DNA of 64,000 nt from CAVUXJ01 sp963814975 (GTDB taxonomy: Bacteria > Acidobacteriota > Vicinamibacteria > Vicinamibacterales > CAVVIG01), in assembly GCA_963814975.1 (NCBI GenBank), contig CAWFFB010000031.1, positions 1 through 64,000 of the forward strand. Reading direction: 5' to 3'. Below the pieces are notes generated by a model. That model was not told where the DNA came from. It did no database searches and saw only the letters and a program-made list of their open reading frames with translations. This document shows positions 29,275 through 39,214 of this stretch, in pieces. Numbering within the stretch: the first letter of the stretch is position 1; each line of letters starts with the position of its first letter. The translations under genes and the position numbers were made by a program.

Positions 29275-30425
29275 ATGATCTGGATTGAAATCGTCGTACT
29301 GGCGATCTGCGTCGCCGCCGGCGCAAGGCTTGGTGGCATCGCGATCGGCACGACGGCGGGCATCGGACTGTTCGTTTTTGTGTTCCTTTTCGGGCTGACC
29401 GCCCGGCGGTCCTCCCGCGCCGGTCATCGGCATGATCATCGCGGTGATCACGGCGCTAGCGGCATTAGAGGCCGCAGAAGGGCTCAACTATTTGGTGGCG
29501 CTCGCGGAGAGGATCATGCGCCGCGCGGCCGCAGGCGATTACGCTCGTTGCGCCGCTCCTTACCTACGCGCTCGTGTTCGCCTCAGGCACGACGCATGTC
29601 ATCTACGCGCTTTTGCCGATCATCGCGGAGGTCGCACGCAAGGCGGACGTTCGGCCGGAACGCCCCCTCTCGATCAGCGTCGTGGCCGGCTTTCAGCGCG
29701 TTCGGGCGTCGCCGATCTCGGCAGCCACCGTGGCGATGTTCGGGTTTCTGGCGCCAACCGGCATTTCCCTGCCGATGTTGCTCGCGATTGCCGTCCCATC
29801 AACGCTGGCCGCGGTCATCATCGGCGCGTTGTCCGTCGCCTGGAGAGGGGAGGCCCTGAGCAAGGACGCGGCGTATCAGACGCGACTCGCGAGCGGGACC
29901 GTGAAGCCTCCAGAAACTCCGGGCACGCTCGACGGTAAGACGCTGTTCAACGCACGCGGCTCGACGTTGCTTTTCCTCGCCGGCCTCGTAGTCGTCGTAC
30001 TCATCGGAATCTTCCCGCGTTTTCGTCCGGTGTACGACATCGCAGCCGGCGACGGTATCGAGACGGATCAAGTGGGTATGGACACGGCGATCATGATCGT
30101 CATGATCGCCGTGTCCGGTTTGACCATGGTCGGCTTTGGCGCGTCACCGCAAGCGGCGGTCAGGGGCGCCATCATGCGCAACGGCATCACCGCCATGATT
30201 TCAATCATCGGCGTTTCCTGGCTGGGGTCCTCCTTCTTCGAGGGGAACAGGACGGCGATACTCGACGGCATTTCGAGTCTCGTGCAGGTGCATCCCTGGA
30301 CGTTCGCCGTCGGCTTGTTCCTCCTATCGAGCCTGCTGCTCAACCACAGCTTCATGCGCCCGGGGCTTGTGACGATGGTGTCCGCCATCCTGATCGCGCT
30401 GGCGCTCAGCAGGATGCTCTTGTAG
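29275..30425 (+). CDS. dcuB: DcuA/DcuB C4-dicarboxylate transporter, frameshifted and internally deleted
   Basis: This family exchanges fumarate, aspartate and succinate across the inner membrane. Family blocks are present: the start MIWIEIVVLAICVAAGARLG, then VIGMIIAVITALAALEAAEG, ASPISAATVAMFG, and the end NHSFMRPGLVT. Single-base breaks lie near 29405 and 29525. In addition the join LLSSLLL/NHSFMRPG skips about 60 residues present in relatives, which include the conserved PNYPT-type segment and two helices. The deletion is in frame. The protein would be about 385 aa instead of 430-450 and is probably not functional as written. Confidence 0.75.
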
Positions 30426-30620
30426 TTGCTCCGCCAAGTGATCACTGCTTGAGAGAGTCGGTTCACAAAGGCGAACTGCGACGAGAATGTTCTCCCAGGA
30501 CAAGTGCAGCATTTGCGTCTCGCCATGGAGCCGGTGCGTTGTGCGCGCGGGGACACCCACCGGCTTTCGAGAATTCATGAAAGGGCGACGAACGGCGCTT
30601 CCTCCGCTTCTGAAAGGTCG

Positions 30621-31709
30621 ATGATGAGACATCTTGTCAGGCGATGGTCGATGCTCTTGATAGCTGTCGTATTGTCCCGGTCGGCATCCGCTCACCAGCC
30701 TTCCCCGGACGCGACGGCGCAGCCCGCCGCCGCGGAGGACGCGCCCTCGCCGTGGCTCCTTGTGCCGGTGTTTTCGTCGAGCCCTAAACTTGGCACGGCC
30801 GTCGGCGGACTCGGCGCCTACTTACACAAGTTCGATGCGGATAGCCGTGTGTCGCTCTTCGGCATCACGTATCAGTACTCGTCGACGCACTCACAGATCG
30901 CCAGCGCCTTTGCACGGACATCGTTCGGCGCCGATCATCATCGCATCGTGGCCGTCACAGCACTCGGACACATCAAGAACGATTACGCAGACTACCTCGG
31001 CACGGGCCAGCCGCTGAAGACCGACGACGACCTCAAAGTCGTAGCGGCGCGCTATCTGTTTCGTGCCAAAGCAGACTGGTTCATCGGCGCCCAAGGGAAT
31101 GCCGCCAATTACCAGGTGCTGGGAGCGACCGCGGAAGACGATCTCGTGCTCGAGACACTGGGCGTGCGCGGGTTCAACTCGGCGGCAGTGGGCGCCGTGC
31201 TGATGCACGATTCACGCGACAACGAAGACATGCCAACGACCGGCTGGTTCTTGAATGTCAACAATCTGGCCTATCGTGAAGCGCTCGGCGGATCGTCGTC
31301 ATTCGATGCATATCGCGTGGACGTACGCACGTTCTGGAAGCACGGCGGCGGTCACGTTCTGGCGGTGCGACAGTATAACTGGTTGACCAGCGATGCCCCA
31401 TCCGCCGCGCAGGCGACGGTGATCCTTCGCAGTTATAAGCTCGGTCAGTACCTCTCGCCGTATATGTCCTCGCTCGAAGTCGAAGAACGCCTGTCGTTCA
31501 ACCAGCGATGGGGCGTCACACTCTTTTCAGGCGCGGCTGCATTGTATGGTGATGCCCCCGTCCCGCTCGACCGCAGCATCTATCCGACCATCGGAGCCGG
31601 CTTGCACTTCGTGATCAAACCCGCGCAGCGCATGCTCGTGAATCTCGAGTACGCACAGGGGATCGGGGACAGCCGCGGTATCTATCTGAAGCTTGGCTAC
31701 GCATGGTGA
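30621..31709 (+). CDS. BamA/TamA-family outer-membrane protein
   Basis: About 362 aa with a signal peptide (SMLLIAVVLSRSASA) and a 16-strand surface-antigen (D15) barrel but no POTRA domains. Signs are the strand/loop pattern VGAVLMHDSRDNEDMPTTGW near the middle and the terminal strand GIYLKLGYAW with its final aromatic residue. ATG 30621 follows GAAAGG. Members lacking POTRA domains are widespread and their cargo is unknown. Confidence 0.75.
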   Translation: MMRHLVRRWSMLLIAVVLSRSASAHQPSPDATAQPAAAEDAPSPWLLVPVFSSSPKLGTAVGGLGAYLHKFDADSRVSLFGITYQYSSTHSQIASAFARTSFGADHHRIVAVTALGHIKNDYADYLGTGQPLKTDDDLKVVAARYLFRAKADWFIGAQGNAANYQVLGATAEDDLVLETLGVRGFNSAAVGAVLMHDSRDNEDMPTTGWFLNVNNLAYREALGGSSSFDAYRVDVRTFWKHGGGHVLAVRQYNWLTSDAPSAAQATVILRSYKLGQYLSPYMSSLEVEERLSFNQRWGVTLFSGAAALYGDAPVPLDRSIYPTIGAGLHFVIKPAQRMLVNLEYAQGIGDSRGIYLKLGYAW

Positions 31710-32393
31710 ATCGATCGGATTGACCGTCAGTGCATCCGCCGCCACCGACGACAGGTTGATCTTCAACGACGCAAGTCGCACGGCTCGCCGGCGGGTGAGA
31801 GTCCGTTGGATGTATGGTTCCGGCCTCAGCCCGCCCGGCCCCGCGTGCGTGCGATGACCGTTAAAGTAGCATTGGAAATCACCGAGCCTCACGTCCAGAT
31901 CAGCGGCGGTCCAGAACAGCCCATGCGCAGGCGCTAATTGGCGGGTGTCTGGGACGACTTTCGCAACTACCTCATCAATGCGGCGTGATGAGTCTGACAT
32001 TCCGTTCCGTCAGAATTCGACGGCAAGGGTGCCACCCCAGCCGATCGAGCTACCTGCTCATGGCCGGGCCCCCGCCGCCCCATGCCGACGGCGACAAGCA
32101 GCCCGCCACGGTCAGAGACGCGAATCCAACGAACACAGGGACTCGCGACCCTGCTACCCCGACGACCATTACTCGGTACGTCTCAGCCGTCAGCTCGCGC
32201 AACTCGGCGTCGTCGCCAGCATCGAATCCCTTCCTCTGGCATCCGTTGTGCAACGGGCGGTGCTCGAGGTCGACCTGAGTTCAAGCCCGATTGACGTTCT
32301 TTTCCCGCTTACGAGCATCCACCAAGGCTTGAAAGCGATGAGCGGAACCAACCGCTCAATCGCTTCCTTCCTTTCCGTGGGATGTTCTAGGCG
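31710..32393. other. intergenic with possible element relics
   Basis: About 680 bases without a supported gene. Near 31940-31975 a short plus-strand frame reads GVWDDFRNYLINAA, which looks like the tail of a transposase-type protein, but it is too short to assign. Frames on both strands otherwise lack starts and domains. Confidence 0.4.
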
Positions 32394-33458
32394 ATGCCGC
32401 GGGATACCGCAATGATGAGATTGGTAGCGTCATTTGCGCTGGCATGCCCAATCGTCCTCGGTGCGCTCGAGCAAACCGTTCAAAAGCGGCCGCTGCCGGT
32501 GTTTAAGCGACTGGGGCTGACGCCGCAGGAAGTCGCTGCCGTTGACGGAGGCCGCCCCGTTGCAAAAGTGCTCTCCTGGGGTGAGCGCTCCGAAGTGTAC
32601 GTCTTTGGCGCCGTGCACATCACCGGCTCGCCGGCCACGTATCTAAAGAGTGCGCGCGACTTCAAGCGACTCGCTGCCGCCGAGGGATACCTTGGGATTG
32701 GCGAGCTTCCGGCGACTCCCGTCGCTCCAGCCGATCTCAGCGGGCTTGTGCTCGACCCCGACGACATCAAATCCCTCAAGGACTGTAGAGAGGGTGCCTG
32801 TGACGTCCAGCTCCCCAGCGCCTCGATCCAGGCATTCCGCGAATCCGTGAGCTGGGGCCAGCCGGACGCCGCCGATCAGGTCAATCGGCTCGCGCGAGGG
32901 ATGGTGACGAACTTGATCCGGGAGTACCGGAAAGGCGGGAACGCGGCGCTCGGCGAGTATCGCGACAAGAAGAATCCGTCGCGCATATCGGAGCAATTCG
33001 AGAAGATGGTCGGCCGCGCCACGGCGCTACCCGACGTCATGCCCGAACTGAAGCAGTACCTCCTGCGGTACCCCGACGCGGATCTGCCCGGCGCCGACAG
33101 CTTCATGTACTGGGAGAAGGTAAACTTCGGGATGAAACCAACAATCCGCGTCAATCACGCGGTCATCTACAACGTCAAGGCGCAAGGCCGGGACATCAGC
33201 GTCGTCGCAATCAAGCAACTCTACGCGAGCCACTACTTCCATACCGCACTGGATCTCACCGTCTGCGTGGCGGACCCGTCGGCGCCCGGTGGTTTCTACC
33301 TTCTGACTCTCAAAGGATCGGAGCAGGACGGGCTCACGGGCGTCAAAGGGTCGATCCTGCGCCAGGTTGTTGTGGATAAGATCCGCGGGTCGCTCGAAAA
33401 CGCGCTCGCCTCCATCAAGCGAACCATCGAGCAGTCAGCACCGGTTGCCGAACGCTGA
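32394..33458 (+). CDS. secreted conserved hypothetical protein (354 aa)
   Basis: A signal-like N terminus (MRLVASFALACPIVLGAL) is followed by about 330 residues of mixed alpha/beta sequence, including SEVYVFGAVHITGSPATYLK, YRKGGNAALGEYRDKKNP and VNHAVIYNVKAQGRDISV. There is no catalytic motif that I recognise. A second ATG at 32412 could be the real start. It is well formed with consistent codon use, so I think it is real. Its 3' end converges with the glycosidase operon. Confidence 0.6.
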   Translation: MPRDTAMMRLVASFALACPIVLGALEQTVQKRPLPVFKRLGLTPQEVAAVDGGRPVAKVLSWGERSEVYVFGAVHITGSPATYLKSARDFKRLAAAEGYLGIGELPATPVAPADLSGLVLDPDDIKSLKDCREGACDVQLPSASIQAFRESVSWGQPDAADQVNRLARGMVTNLIREYRKGGNAALGEYRDKKNPSRISEQFEKMVGRATALPDVMPELKQYLLRYPDADLPGADSFMYWEKVNFGMKPTIRVNHAVIYNVKAQGRDISVVAIKQLYASHYFHTALDLTVCVADPSAPGGFYLLTLKGSEQDGLTGVKGSILRQVVVDKIRGSLENALASIKRTIEQSAPVAER

Positions 33459-33678
33459 CGCCCGCTCGCGTCGGCGCGCCGCTTCGGGCGCGACAGACCG
33501 CTCGGCAATGTCGTTGCCTTGACGCGGGCGCCCGAAGACGACGACATCTTCCTCGGCGTCCTCGAAACCGACGATCTCTCTGTCGGGAATTCCTGCAACT
33601 CCAGCGTCAGAAGGACGCGACGGTGCAATACGGCTTCGGGGCCAAACCAACGCACCGAGTTGCCGTTGAAACATTCGG

Positions 33679-34992
33679 CTAAAGCCAACCGCCCGTGAAT
33701 CCCGCCCGCCGCAGTCCGGTGACGATGGCCGGACAACGGCGCATGATGTTCCAGAGCAGGCCAGTGCGGTAGTTCTCGACCATCAGGACGACCGGCCCTT
33801 GATCGATGCCGAAATGGTACGGCGTGACCCACCAATCGGTCGGGCTATCCGGCACGTCAAACGACTGATTGAACGACGGCTTGAACCCATACTTCCCCGT
33901 CATGCCCAAATCCATTCGCGCAAAGTGCCGCAAGGTCGGAATCACGATTTCAGGAGCAAAGGGCAGCGAGGCCGCGACGACCCAAGGGGCGACAGTACCG
34001 TCGTCGGGACCGAACGGAGCCCCTCGAGCAACATAGTCGAAGAACTCGCGTTCGGTGCCGTTCACCATCCGTTTGATCCAACCGGGGCCGTCGCATGCCG
34101 TGAATCCCCAGCAATGTTCGCCGTAGCCGACGAAGTTCATGGGATTGCGGATCGCGTATTCCTGCTGCACGAACGTCGCATGCCTGGTGTTCTGGAAGTA
34201 GTCGCTGCCGTGCGCGCGCATGAATTCGTCGCGAATCCCTTGAAAGTCGATCCACATATGTGAGAGCTGATGCGTAAAGAGCGGCCCTGAGTAAAGCAAT
34301 TCGCGATCGTAGATCTTCCTCCACTGGTAGGTCGCGCAATAGGCACGATAGCTTTCCGGCGGCAGCGGGTGCGTCGGCGAACCGAGTCCGAGGATGTACA
34401 GCAGCAAACCCTCGTCGTAACCCTCGTAGCGATGTGGGATGAACCCGTTCTCCGGCCTCCAGCCATGCGTGACCGTCGGTCCCGCATCACAAGCCCAATT
34501 CCAGTCGGCCCGACGGTACAGCGCATCGGCCAAGGTCCTGATCTCGTTTTCGATGGGCGTGTCGCGGTCGAAATAGGTGCAGACCGTCAAGGCGCCCGCG
34601 AACAGAAACGCCGAGTCGATCGTGGAAAGCTCACACTGCCAGACACGGCGACCCGTTTCGATGTCCAGGAAATGGTAGAAAAAGCCCTTGTAGCCGGAGG
34701 CATCCGGTTCGGGACCTTGCGGGCAGTCGATCAGGTAACGGAGTCGTTTTCGGGTGATCTTGGCCGCGAAATCGCGGTAGAGGACGCCGCGTTCGACGAT
34801 AACTGGAATCGTCGCCAGTGCCATACCGACGGCGGCGATGCTGACCGGAGCATTCGGGTCAGTCTTGTCACGTACCAGCCCATTGTCCGGGTTGGTTTCA
34901 CGGAGATAGTACAAGACCGTGGAGAGCTGCAACAGGCCGAGATCTCTGTCGGTCAGGGTCAGATCAGAGTCGGCCCCGGGCATGTCAGCCAT
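33679..34992 (-). CDS. PF10091 glucoamylase-like / GH144-type beta-1,2-glucanase (putative)
   Basis: A 437-aa (alpha/alpha)6-barrel protein of the PF10091 family. Signature blocks: LYYLRETNPDNGLVRDK, a STIDSAFLFAG segment, HRYEGYDEGLLLYILGLGSP and FTHQLSHMWIDFQG. PF10091 also covers GH144 endo-beta-1,2-glucanases and the middle domain of cyclic beta-1,2-glucan synthase (NdvB). No signal peptide is present, so it acts in the cytoplasm. It starts three bases after the stop of the GH94-like gene. That coupling argues for shared work on beta-1,2-glucan. True substrate is inferred. Confidence 0.75.
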   Translation of the reverse strand: MADMPGADSDLTLTDRDLGLLQLSTVLYYLRETNPDNGLVRDKTDPNAPVSIAAVGMALATIPVIVERGVLYRDFAAKITRKRLRYLIDCPQGPEPDASGYKGFFYHFLDIETGRRVWQCELSTIDSAFLFAGALTVCTYFDRDTPIENEIRTLADALYRRADWNWACDAGPTVTHGWRPENGFIPHRYEGYDEGLLLYILGLGSPTHPLPPESYRAYCATYQWRKIYDRELLYSGPLFTHQLSHMWIDFQGIRDEFMRAHGSDYFQNTRHATFVQQEYAIRNPMNFVGYGEHCWGFTACDGPGWIKRMVNGTEREFFDYVARGAPFGPDDGTVAPWVVAASLPFAPEIVIPTLRHFARMDLGMTGKYGFKPSFNQSFDVPDSPTDWWVTPYHFGIDQGPVVLMVENYRTGLLWNIMRRCPAIVTGLRRAGFTGGWL

Positions 34993-34995
34993 GAG

Positions 34996-37900
34996 TCAGT
35001 CGCTCGGTTCACCCAGTTGCACGCGGACGCTGTGGGTTTTTCCGTCGTTGCTGAGCGGCACTGTATGGTTCGGAAGCCCCTGCCCATCCAACTCGATTGA
35101 TCGAACGCCGCGACCCGTGCCAGCCGAGTTGTCCACCACAATCCGGTACGTCGCGGATCGATGCCGAAAGGTCAGTGAAAACCCTGGCCAGGTGGGTGGA
35201 ATACAGGGCTCGACACGAAGTGTGTCCCCTCGCAACTGGAACCCCAGAATGCTCTCGATCGCGACGCGATACAGCCAGCTCGCCGCGCCGGTGTACCAGG
35301 TCCAGCCGCCCCGGCCCGTGTGCGGCGCGGCGCCATACACGTCGGCGCAGACCACATAGGGCTCGACTTTGTAGCGCTGCACCTCCTGAGCCGACGTGGC
35401 ATGGTAGATCGGGTTGATAAGGTTCCAGAGTTCCGTGGCGCGGTCGCCCCGACCCTGCAACGCCGTCGCCAGGGCCACCCAGGTGGCGGCGTGGGTGTAT
35501 TGGCCGCCGTTCTCGCGAATGCCAGGCACGTAGCCTTTGATGTAGCCAGGCTGAAGCGCGCCTTTGTCGAACGGCGGATCGAACAGTTGGATCAGCTGTT
35601 CGCCGGTACGCACCAGCCGTCTTTGCACCGCATCCATTGCCGACTCGGTTCGCGCCGGACTTGCTGAGCGGGAAATGACTGCCCAGGCTTGCGGAATGGC
35701 GTCGATCTGGCACTCATCGTTTTGAGCGGATCCCAGGGGAGTCCCATCGTCGAAGTAGGCGCGGCGGTACCACGCGCCGTCCCACGCGTTCGCCTCCAGA
35801 GCGATGCGCAACTGCTCCGCTCGCTCACGGCACCAACTGGCATCGTCGGATTGGCTGCGCTGCTCGGCGACTTCTGCAAACGCGTTCAACACGGTGACGA
35901 AGAACCAGCCGTTCCAAACACTCTCGCCCTTTCCTTCGGCCCCGACTTTATTCATGCCGTCGTTCCAATCGCCGGTGCCGATGAGGGGCAAACCGTGGGG
36001 CCCCAGCCGATAACCGTACTTGAGGGCGCGAACGCAGTGCTCGTAAACGGTACCGGTCTGCTCACTCACAGCGGGCAGGTTGAACTCTTCCTCCTGGTCT
36101 TCCCGAAGCACCGGCGACGCGATGAACGGCACGACCGCGTCTAACACGTCCGTGTCGCCGGTTGTCACGACATAGTGATGGACCACCAGTGGCAGGAAAT
36201 AGAGGTCGTCGGTGATCCGCGTCCGGACCCCGATCCCCGACGGAGGGTGCCACCAGTGCTGGACGTCGCCCTCTTCGAATTGGCGTGCCGCCGACCGCAG
36301 GATCTGCGCCCGCGCCTCTGCCGGAGCGCTGTAGACCAGGCTCATCACATCCTGCAGTTGATCGCGAAACCCGTACGCTCCACCGGATTGATAAAACGCC
36401 GAGCGGGCCCACACGCGGCAACCCAGGACCTGGTAGATAAGCCAGCGATTGACCATGAGGTCGATGCCCCGATCGGGCGTTGCCACGTGCAACGCGTTCA
36501 GGAGGCGGTCCCATTGCTGTTGCACCTCGGCCAGCAGAACATCTGCTCCATCCCCTTGCGCGTACTGCTGAATAAGCCGATGGACCTCCGCCAGATCCTC
36601 CGCCTGCCCCAACACGAAAACCATTTCTCTCGTCTCGCCGGGAGACAACGTCACTTCCGTCGTGACTGCCGCACAGGGATCGAGGCCAGGACTGGCGCGG
36701 CCCGACAGTCCGACGCGCTTCATGGCCGCTGGCGTTGAAACCGAGCCGTGCTCTCCGAGAAATTCCGTTCGATCGGCGCTCACCGACTGCGCCGCTGCGC
36801 CAGAGGCTACGAACGCGATCTTCCCGGCGAAGTCGCCGGCCCAGGTATTCCGCGCCAAAATCGCCCCGCTCTCGCGATCGCGCTCGCAGACGACTTGTAG
36901 CGGAGCGTTCTCGCGCGAGGTTCCAAGCACCCATTCGGCGTAATACGTGGCAGTCAAGCGCCGGGGCCGATTGTCGTCATTCCGCACCGTCAGGCACACC
37001 AGTTTGATAGGATCGGCTGGCGGAACGAAAACCAGAAGGTCCTGTTGGAGATTGCCACTGACATGGGCGAAACGCGTGTAGCCTTGGCCGTGGCGGACCG
37101 TCACGGTTGCCCGAGGCCCGAGCGGCAACGGTGTTGGCGTCCAGAAATCACCGGTCTCCTCGTCGCGCAAATAGATCGCTTCACCGGGCGGATCCGAAGT
37201 CGGATCGTTGGACCACGGAGTGAGACGATTCATTTGGCTGTTGCCCGCCCAGCTGTAGCCAAGACCCGCCTCCGTCACCAGACATCCGAACCCCGGATTG
37301 GCGAGCACATTCGTCCAGGGAGCCGGCGGCAACGCGGGTCTGGCCTGTGAGATGCCATCGATGACGATCACGTATTCGCGGCCATCCGGGGTGAAGCCTC
37401 CCAAGCCGTTCCAGAAGCCCAGCCCATCAGGTGGTTGGCCGCGCTCGGCGACAGAGGTTGTCGCGACCACGGCTGGAATGAGTGGCGCCGGTTGAGTGGG
37501 CCGTGGGTCAGCGTGCTGTTCGATCTGATCGGTCAGTGACCCGTGACCGCCGCCGAGCACAGCCCGCGCGGCGGCTGAAAGCAGAACCTGGTCATCGGCG
37601 GGCACCTTGTCTGCCGTCAAGAAGAACACCCCGCCCGGCTTGCCGAGCATTTCGCCGGCGGCTCCCACCTGTAGTTCGGCGCGTAGCCGATCGGCGATCT
37701 CCCCAACGCGCTCGTCCAGGATCACGAGATCGAGCTTCAATCCGCGACGGCGTGTATAGGTGCGCCATCGAACCAGTTGTCGAACGATCCCCTCATCGTC
37801 GTCCCGAGCGACGCGAGCCAGCACGATCGGCAGGTCGCCGGAAATGGAATGCGGCCATAAGCCCGGCTGCCCCATTCGGTTGGCGGCTACTGCAGCAAGA

Positions 37901-38850
37901 TCGCGGAGACTGGAGTTCGTGAACACCACGGAAGCCGCCAGACGGTCGAACAGGCCAATGTCCTGCAGCGAGAGCTCCAGCTCCCGTAGTTCCCTCCGGG
38001 AATGAATTTTCGAATCTGCAAATGCCTGGTCGATCGCGTCGAATTGGCCGAATCGCTCGGCCATTCCGATGGCGGCCTCGTACGAGTCGGCGGCTCCGGT
38101 CACAAATGCAATACGAGCCGTCGTTCCAGCTTCGAGGTCGGCACGGCGCCGCAAGCCGAGTATCGGATCGAGCACCGGACCGGTCGTCCGCGACAAGCGA
38201 GACCCGGAGTCCAGCGCAGCGGGATTGGCCGGCGTGCGGCCGCGTCCGAGAAATCTCAGGCGATCGGTCTCGTACTCAATCTCTTCGCTGGCCACTCCGC
38301 TGGATGCTGAAACGTGAATGGCGAAGATCGGTTGGTCTTCTACGCCTCGCGGCCGGCGCCTGGCCACCAGCGCGCCGTAGCGCGGATCGAAACTCGTTTC
38401 CAGGAACAGCTTCGCAAAAGCAGGATGGGCCTGATCGGCACGACGGTCGTTCAAACACACTTCCGCGTAGCTCGTCAGCTCGACTTCGCGGCGGCGACGG
38501 CCATGGTTGACGAGCGTCACCGCGCGTAGTTCAGCGTCGGCATCCGGCACGACGCCGATGGCACAGCGCGTCTCGACATCGCCATCCCGTCGCCAGAACT
38601 CGGCGCGGTCGGCGTGAAACTCGAATCCGGATTCATCGGCGGGCTTGGGCAGCGGTTGACTGCCAATCGACCATGCGCTGCCGGAGCCGACCTCACGGAC
38701 GTAACAGAACTGCCCCCAACAGTCGCGTGTGGCATCTTCGCGCCAGCGGGTCACATCGAGGCCGCGCCAGGTGCTGTAGCCAGCGCAGGCATCCGTGATC
38801 ATCACGCCGTACGAGCCGTTGGACAGGAGTGCGATCGCGGGCGGAGTCAT
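34996..38850 (-). CDS. GH94 (former GT36) phosphorylase-like protein
   Basis: 1284 aa, unbroken. Two GH94 beta-sandwich domains occur, beginning near residues 1-60 (LLSNGSYGVMITDACAGYS) and 520-560 (GFGCLVTEAGLGYSWAGNSQ). They are followed by the (alpha/alpha)6 catalytic domain with FRDQLQDVMSL and IGTGDWNDGMNKVG (general-acid Asp near residue 960). It matches the C-terminal part of NdvB and the 1,2-beta-oligoglucan phosphorylases, but lacks NdvB's GT84 synthase part. No signal peptide. ATG 38850 follows GACGAGGTAC. Phosphorolysis of beta-1,2-glucans is the best guess. Confidence 0.82.
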   Translation of the reverse strand: MTPPAIALLSNGSYGVMITDACAGYSTWRGLDVTRWREDATRDCWGQFCYVREVGSGSAWSIGSQPLPKPADESGFEFHADRAEFWRRDGDVETRCAIGVVPDADAELRAVTLVNHGRRRREVELTSYAEVCLNDRRADQAHPAFAKLFLETSFDPRYGALVARRRPRGVEDQPIFAIHVSASSGVASEEIEYETDRLRFLGRGRTPANPAALDSGSRLSRTTGPVLDPILGLRRRADLEAGTTARIAFVTGAADSYEAAIGMAERFGQFDAIDQAFADSKIHSRRELRELELSLQDIGLFDRLAASVVFTNSSLRDLAAVAANRMGQPGLWPHSISGDLPIVLARVARDDDEGIVRQLVRWRTYTRRRGLKLDLVILDERVGEIADRLRAELQVGAAGEMLGKPGGVFFLTADKVPADDQVLLSAAARAVLGGGHGSLTDQIEQHADPRPTQPAPLIPAVVATTSVAERGQPPDGLGFWNGLGGFTPDGREYVIVIDGISQARPALPPAPWTNVLANPGFGCLVTEAGLGYSWAGNSQMNRLTPWSNDPTSDPPGEAIYLRDEETGDFWTPTPLPLGPRATVTVRHGQGYTRFAHVSGNLQQDLLVFVPPADPIKLVCLTVRNDDNRPRRLTATYYAEWVLGTSRENAPLQVVCERDRESGAILARNTWAGDFAGKIAFVASGAAAQSVSADRTEFLGEHGSVSTPAAMKRVGLSGRASPGLDPCAAVTTEVTLSPGETREMVFVLGQAEDLAEVHRLIQQYAQGDGADVLLAEVQQQWDRLLNALHVATPDRGIDLMVNRWLIYQVLGCRVWARSAFYQSGGAYGFRDQLQDVMSLVYSAPAEARAQILRSAARQFEEGDVQHWWHPPSGIGVRTRITDDLYFLPLVVHHYVVTTGDTDVLDAVVPFIASPVLREDQEEEFNLPAVSEQTGTVYEHCVRALKYGYRLGPHGLPLIGTGDWNDGMNKVGAEGKGESVWNGWFFVTVLNAFAEVAEQRSQSDDASWCRERAEQLRIALEANAWDGAWYRRAYFDDGTPLGSAQNDECQIDAIPQAWAVISRSASPARTESAMDAVQRRLVRTGEQLIQLFDPPFDKGALQPGYIKGYVPGIRENGGQYTHAATWVALATALQGRGDRATELWNLINPIYHATSAQEVQRYKVEPYVVCADVYGAAPHTGRGGWTWYTGAASWLYRVAIESILGFQLRGDTLRVEPCIPPTWPGFSLTFRHRSATYRIVVDNSAGTGRGVRSIELDGQGLPNHTVPLSNDGKTHSVRVQLGEPSD

Positions 38851-39214
38851 GTACCTCGTCTTTCAGATACCGGAGCCACCAATCGCGACGAGGAGGCCGA
38901 TTCGCTCGTCAAGCGGGGCGTCGGGCAGGCGGCCGCCTGGCCGCCTCTCGTCGTTCACGCGTGATGGTCGACCGGCCTGCCATGGCCTGCCGGTGACAGT
39001 TCTTTGACGCTGTTCCCCAATGTCGAAGACCAGAACTTTCATGAGCTATCGCCCAGCCCACGCGCGCCCGAACTCCATCTGGTCGGAGGTCCTCCGAAAC
39101 CACGGCAGCCATCTCGCCGCTCCCCCCCGCATGGAGCCGTCTTCAGACTCTTCCTGCAAAGAGTTTGCTGTCCGCGCGGGTACTGGCCTTGCGTAGTTCA
39201 AGGACGAAATCGAA
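38851..39214. other. divergent intergenic region
   Basis: This stretch separates the GH94 operon from pckA and should hold both promoters. No gene is recognised. A purine-rich stretch and a CCCCCCC run near 39122 are the only compositional features I noticed. Confidence 0.5.

Noticed and set aside
31930..31990. Transposase tail reading GVWDDFRNYLI
   Set aside because: Too short and without a surrounding frame to assign to a family.
36062..36934. 290-codon minus-strand frame inside GH94
   Set aside because: Wrong-frame shadow of an intact 1284-codon gene.
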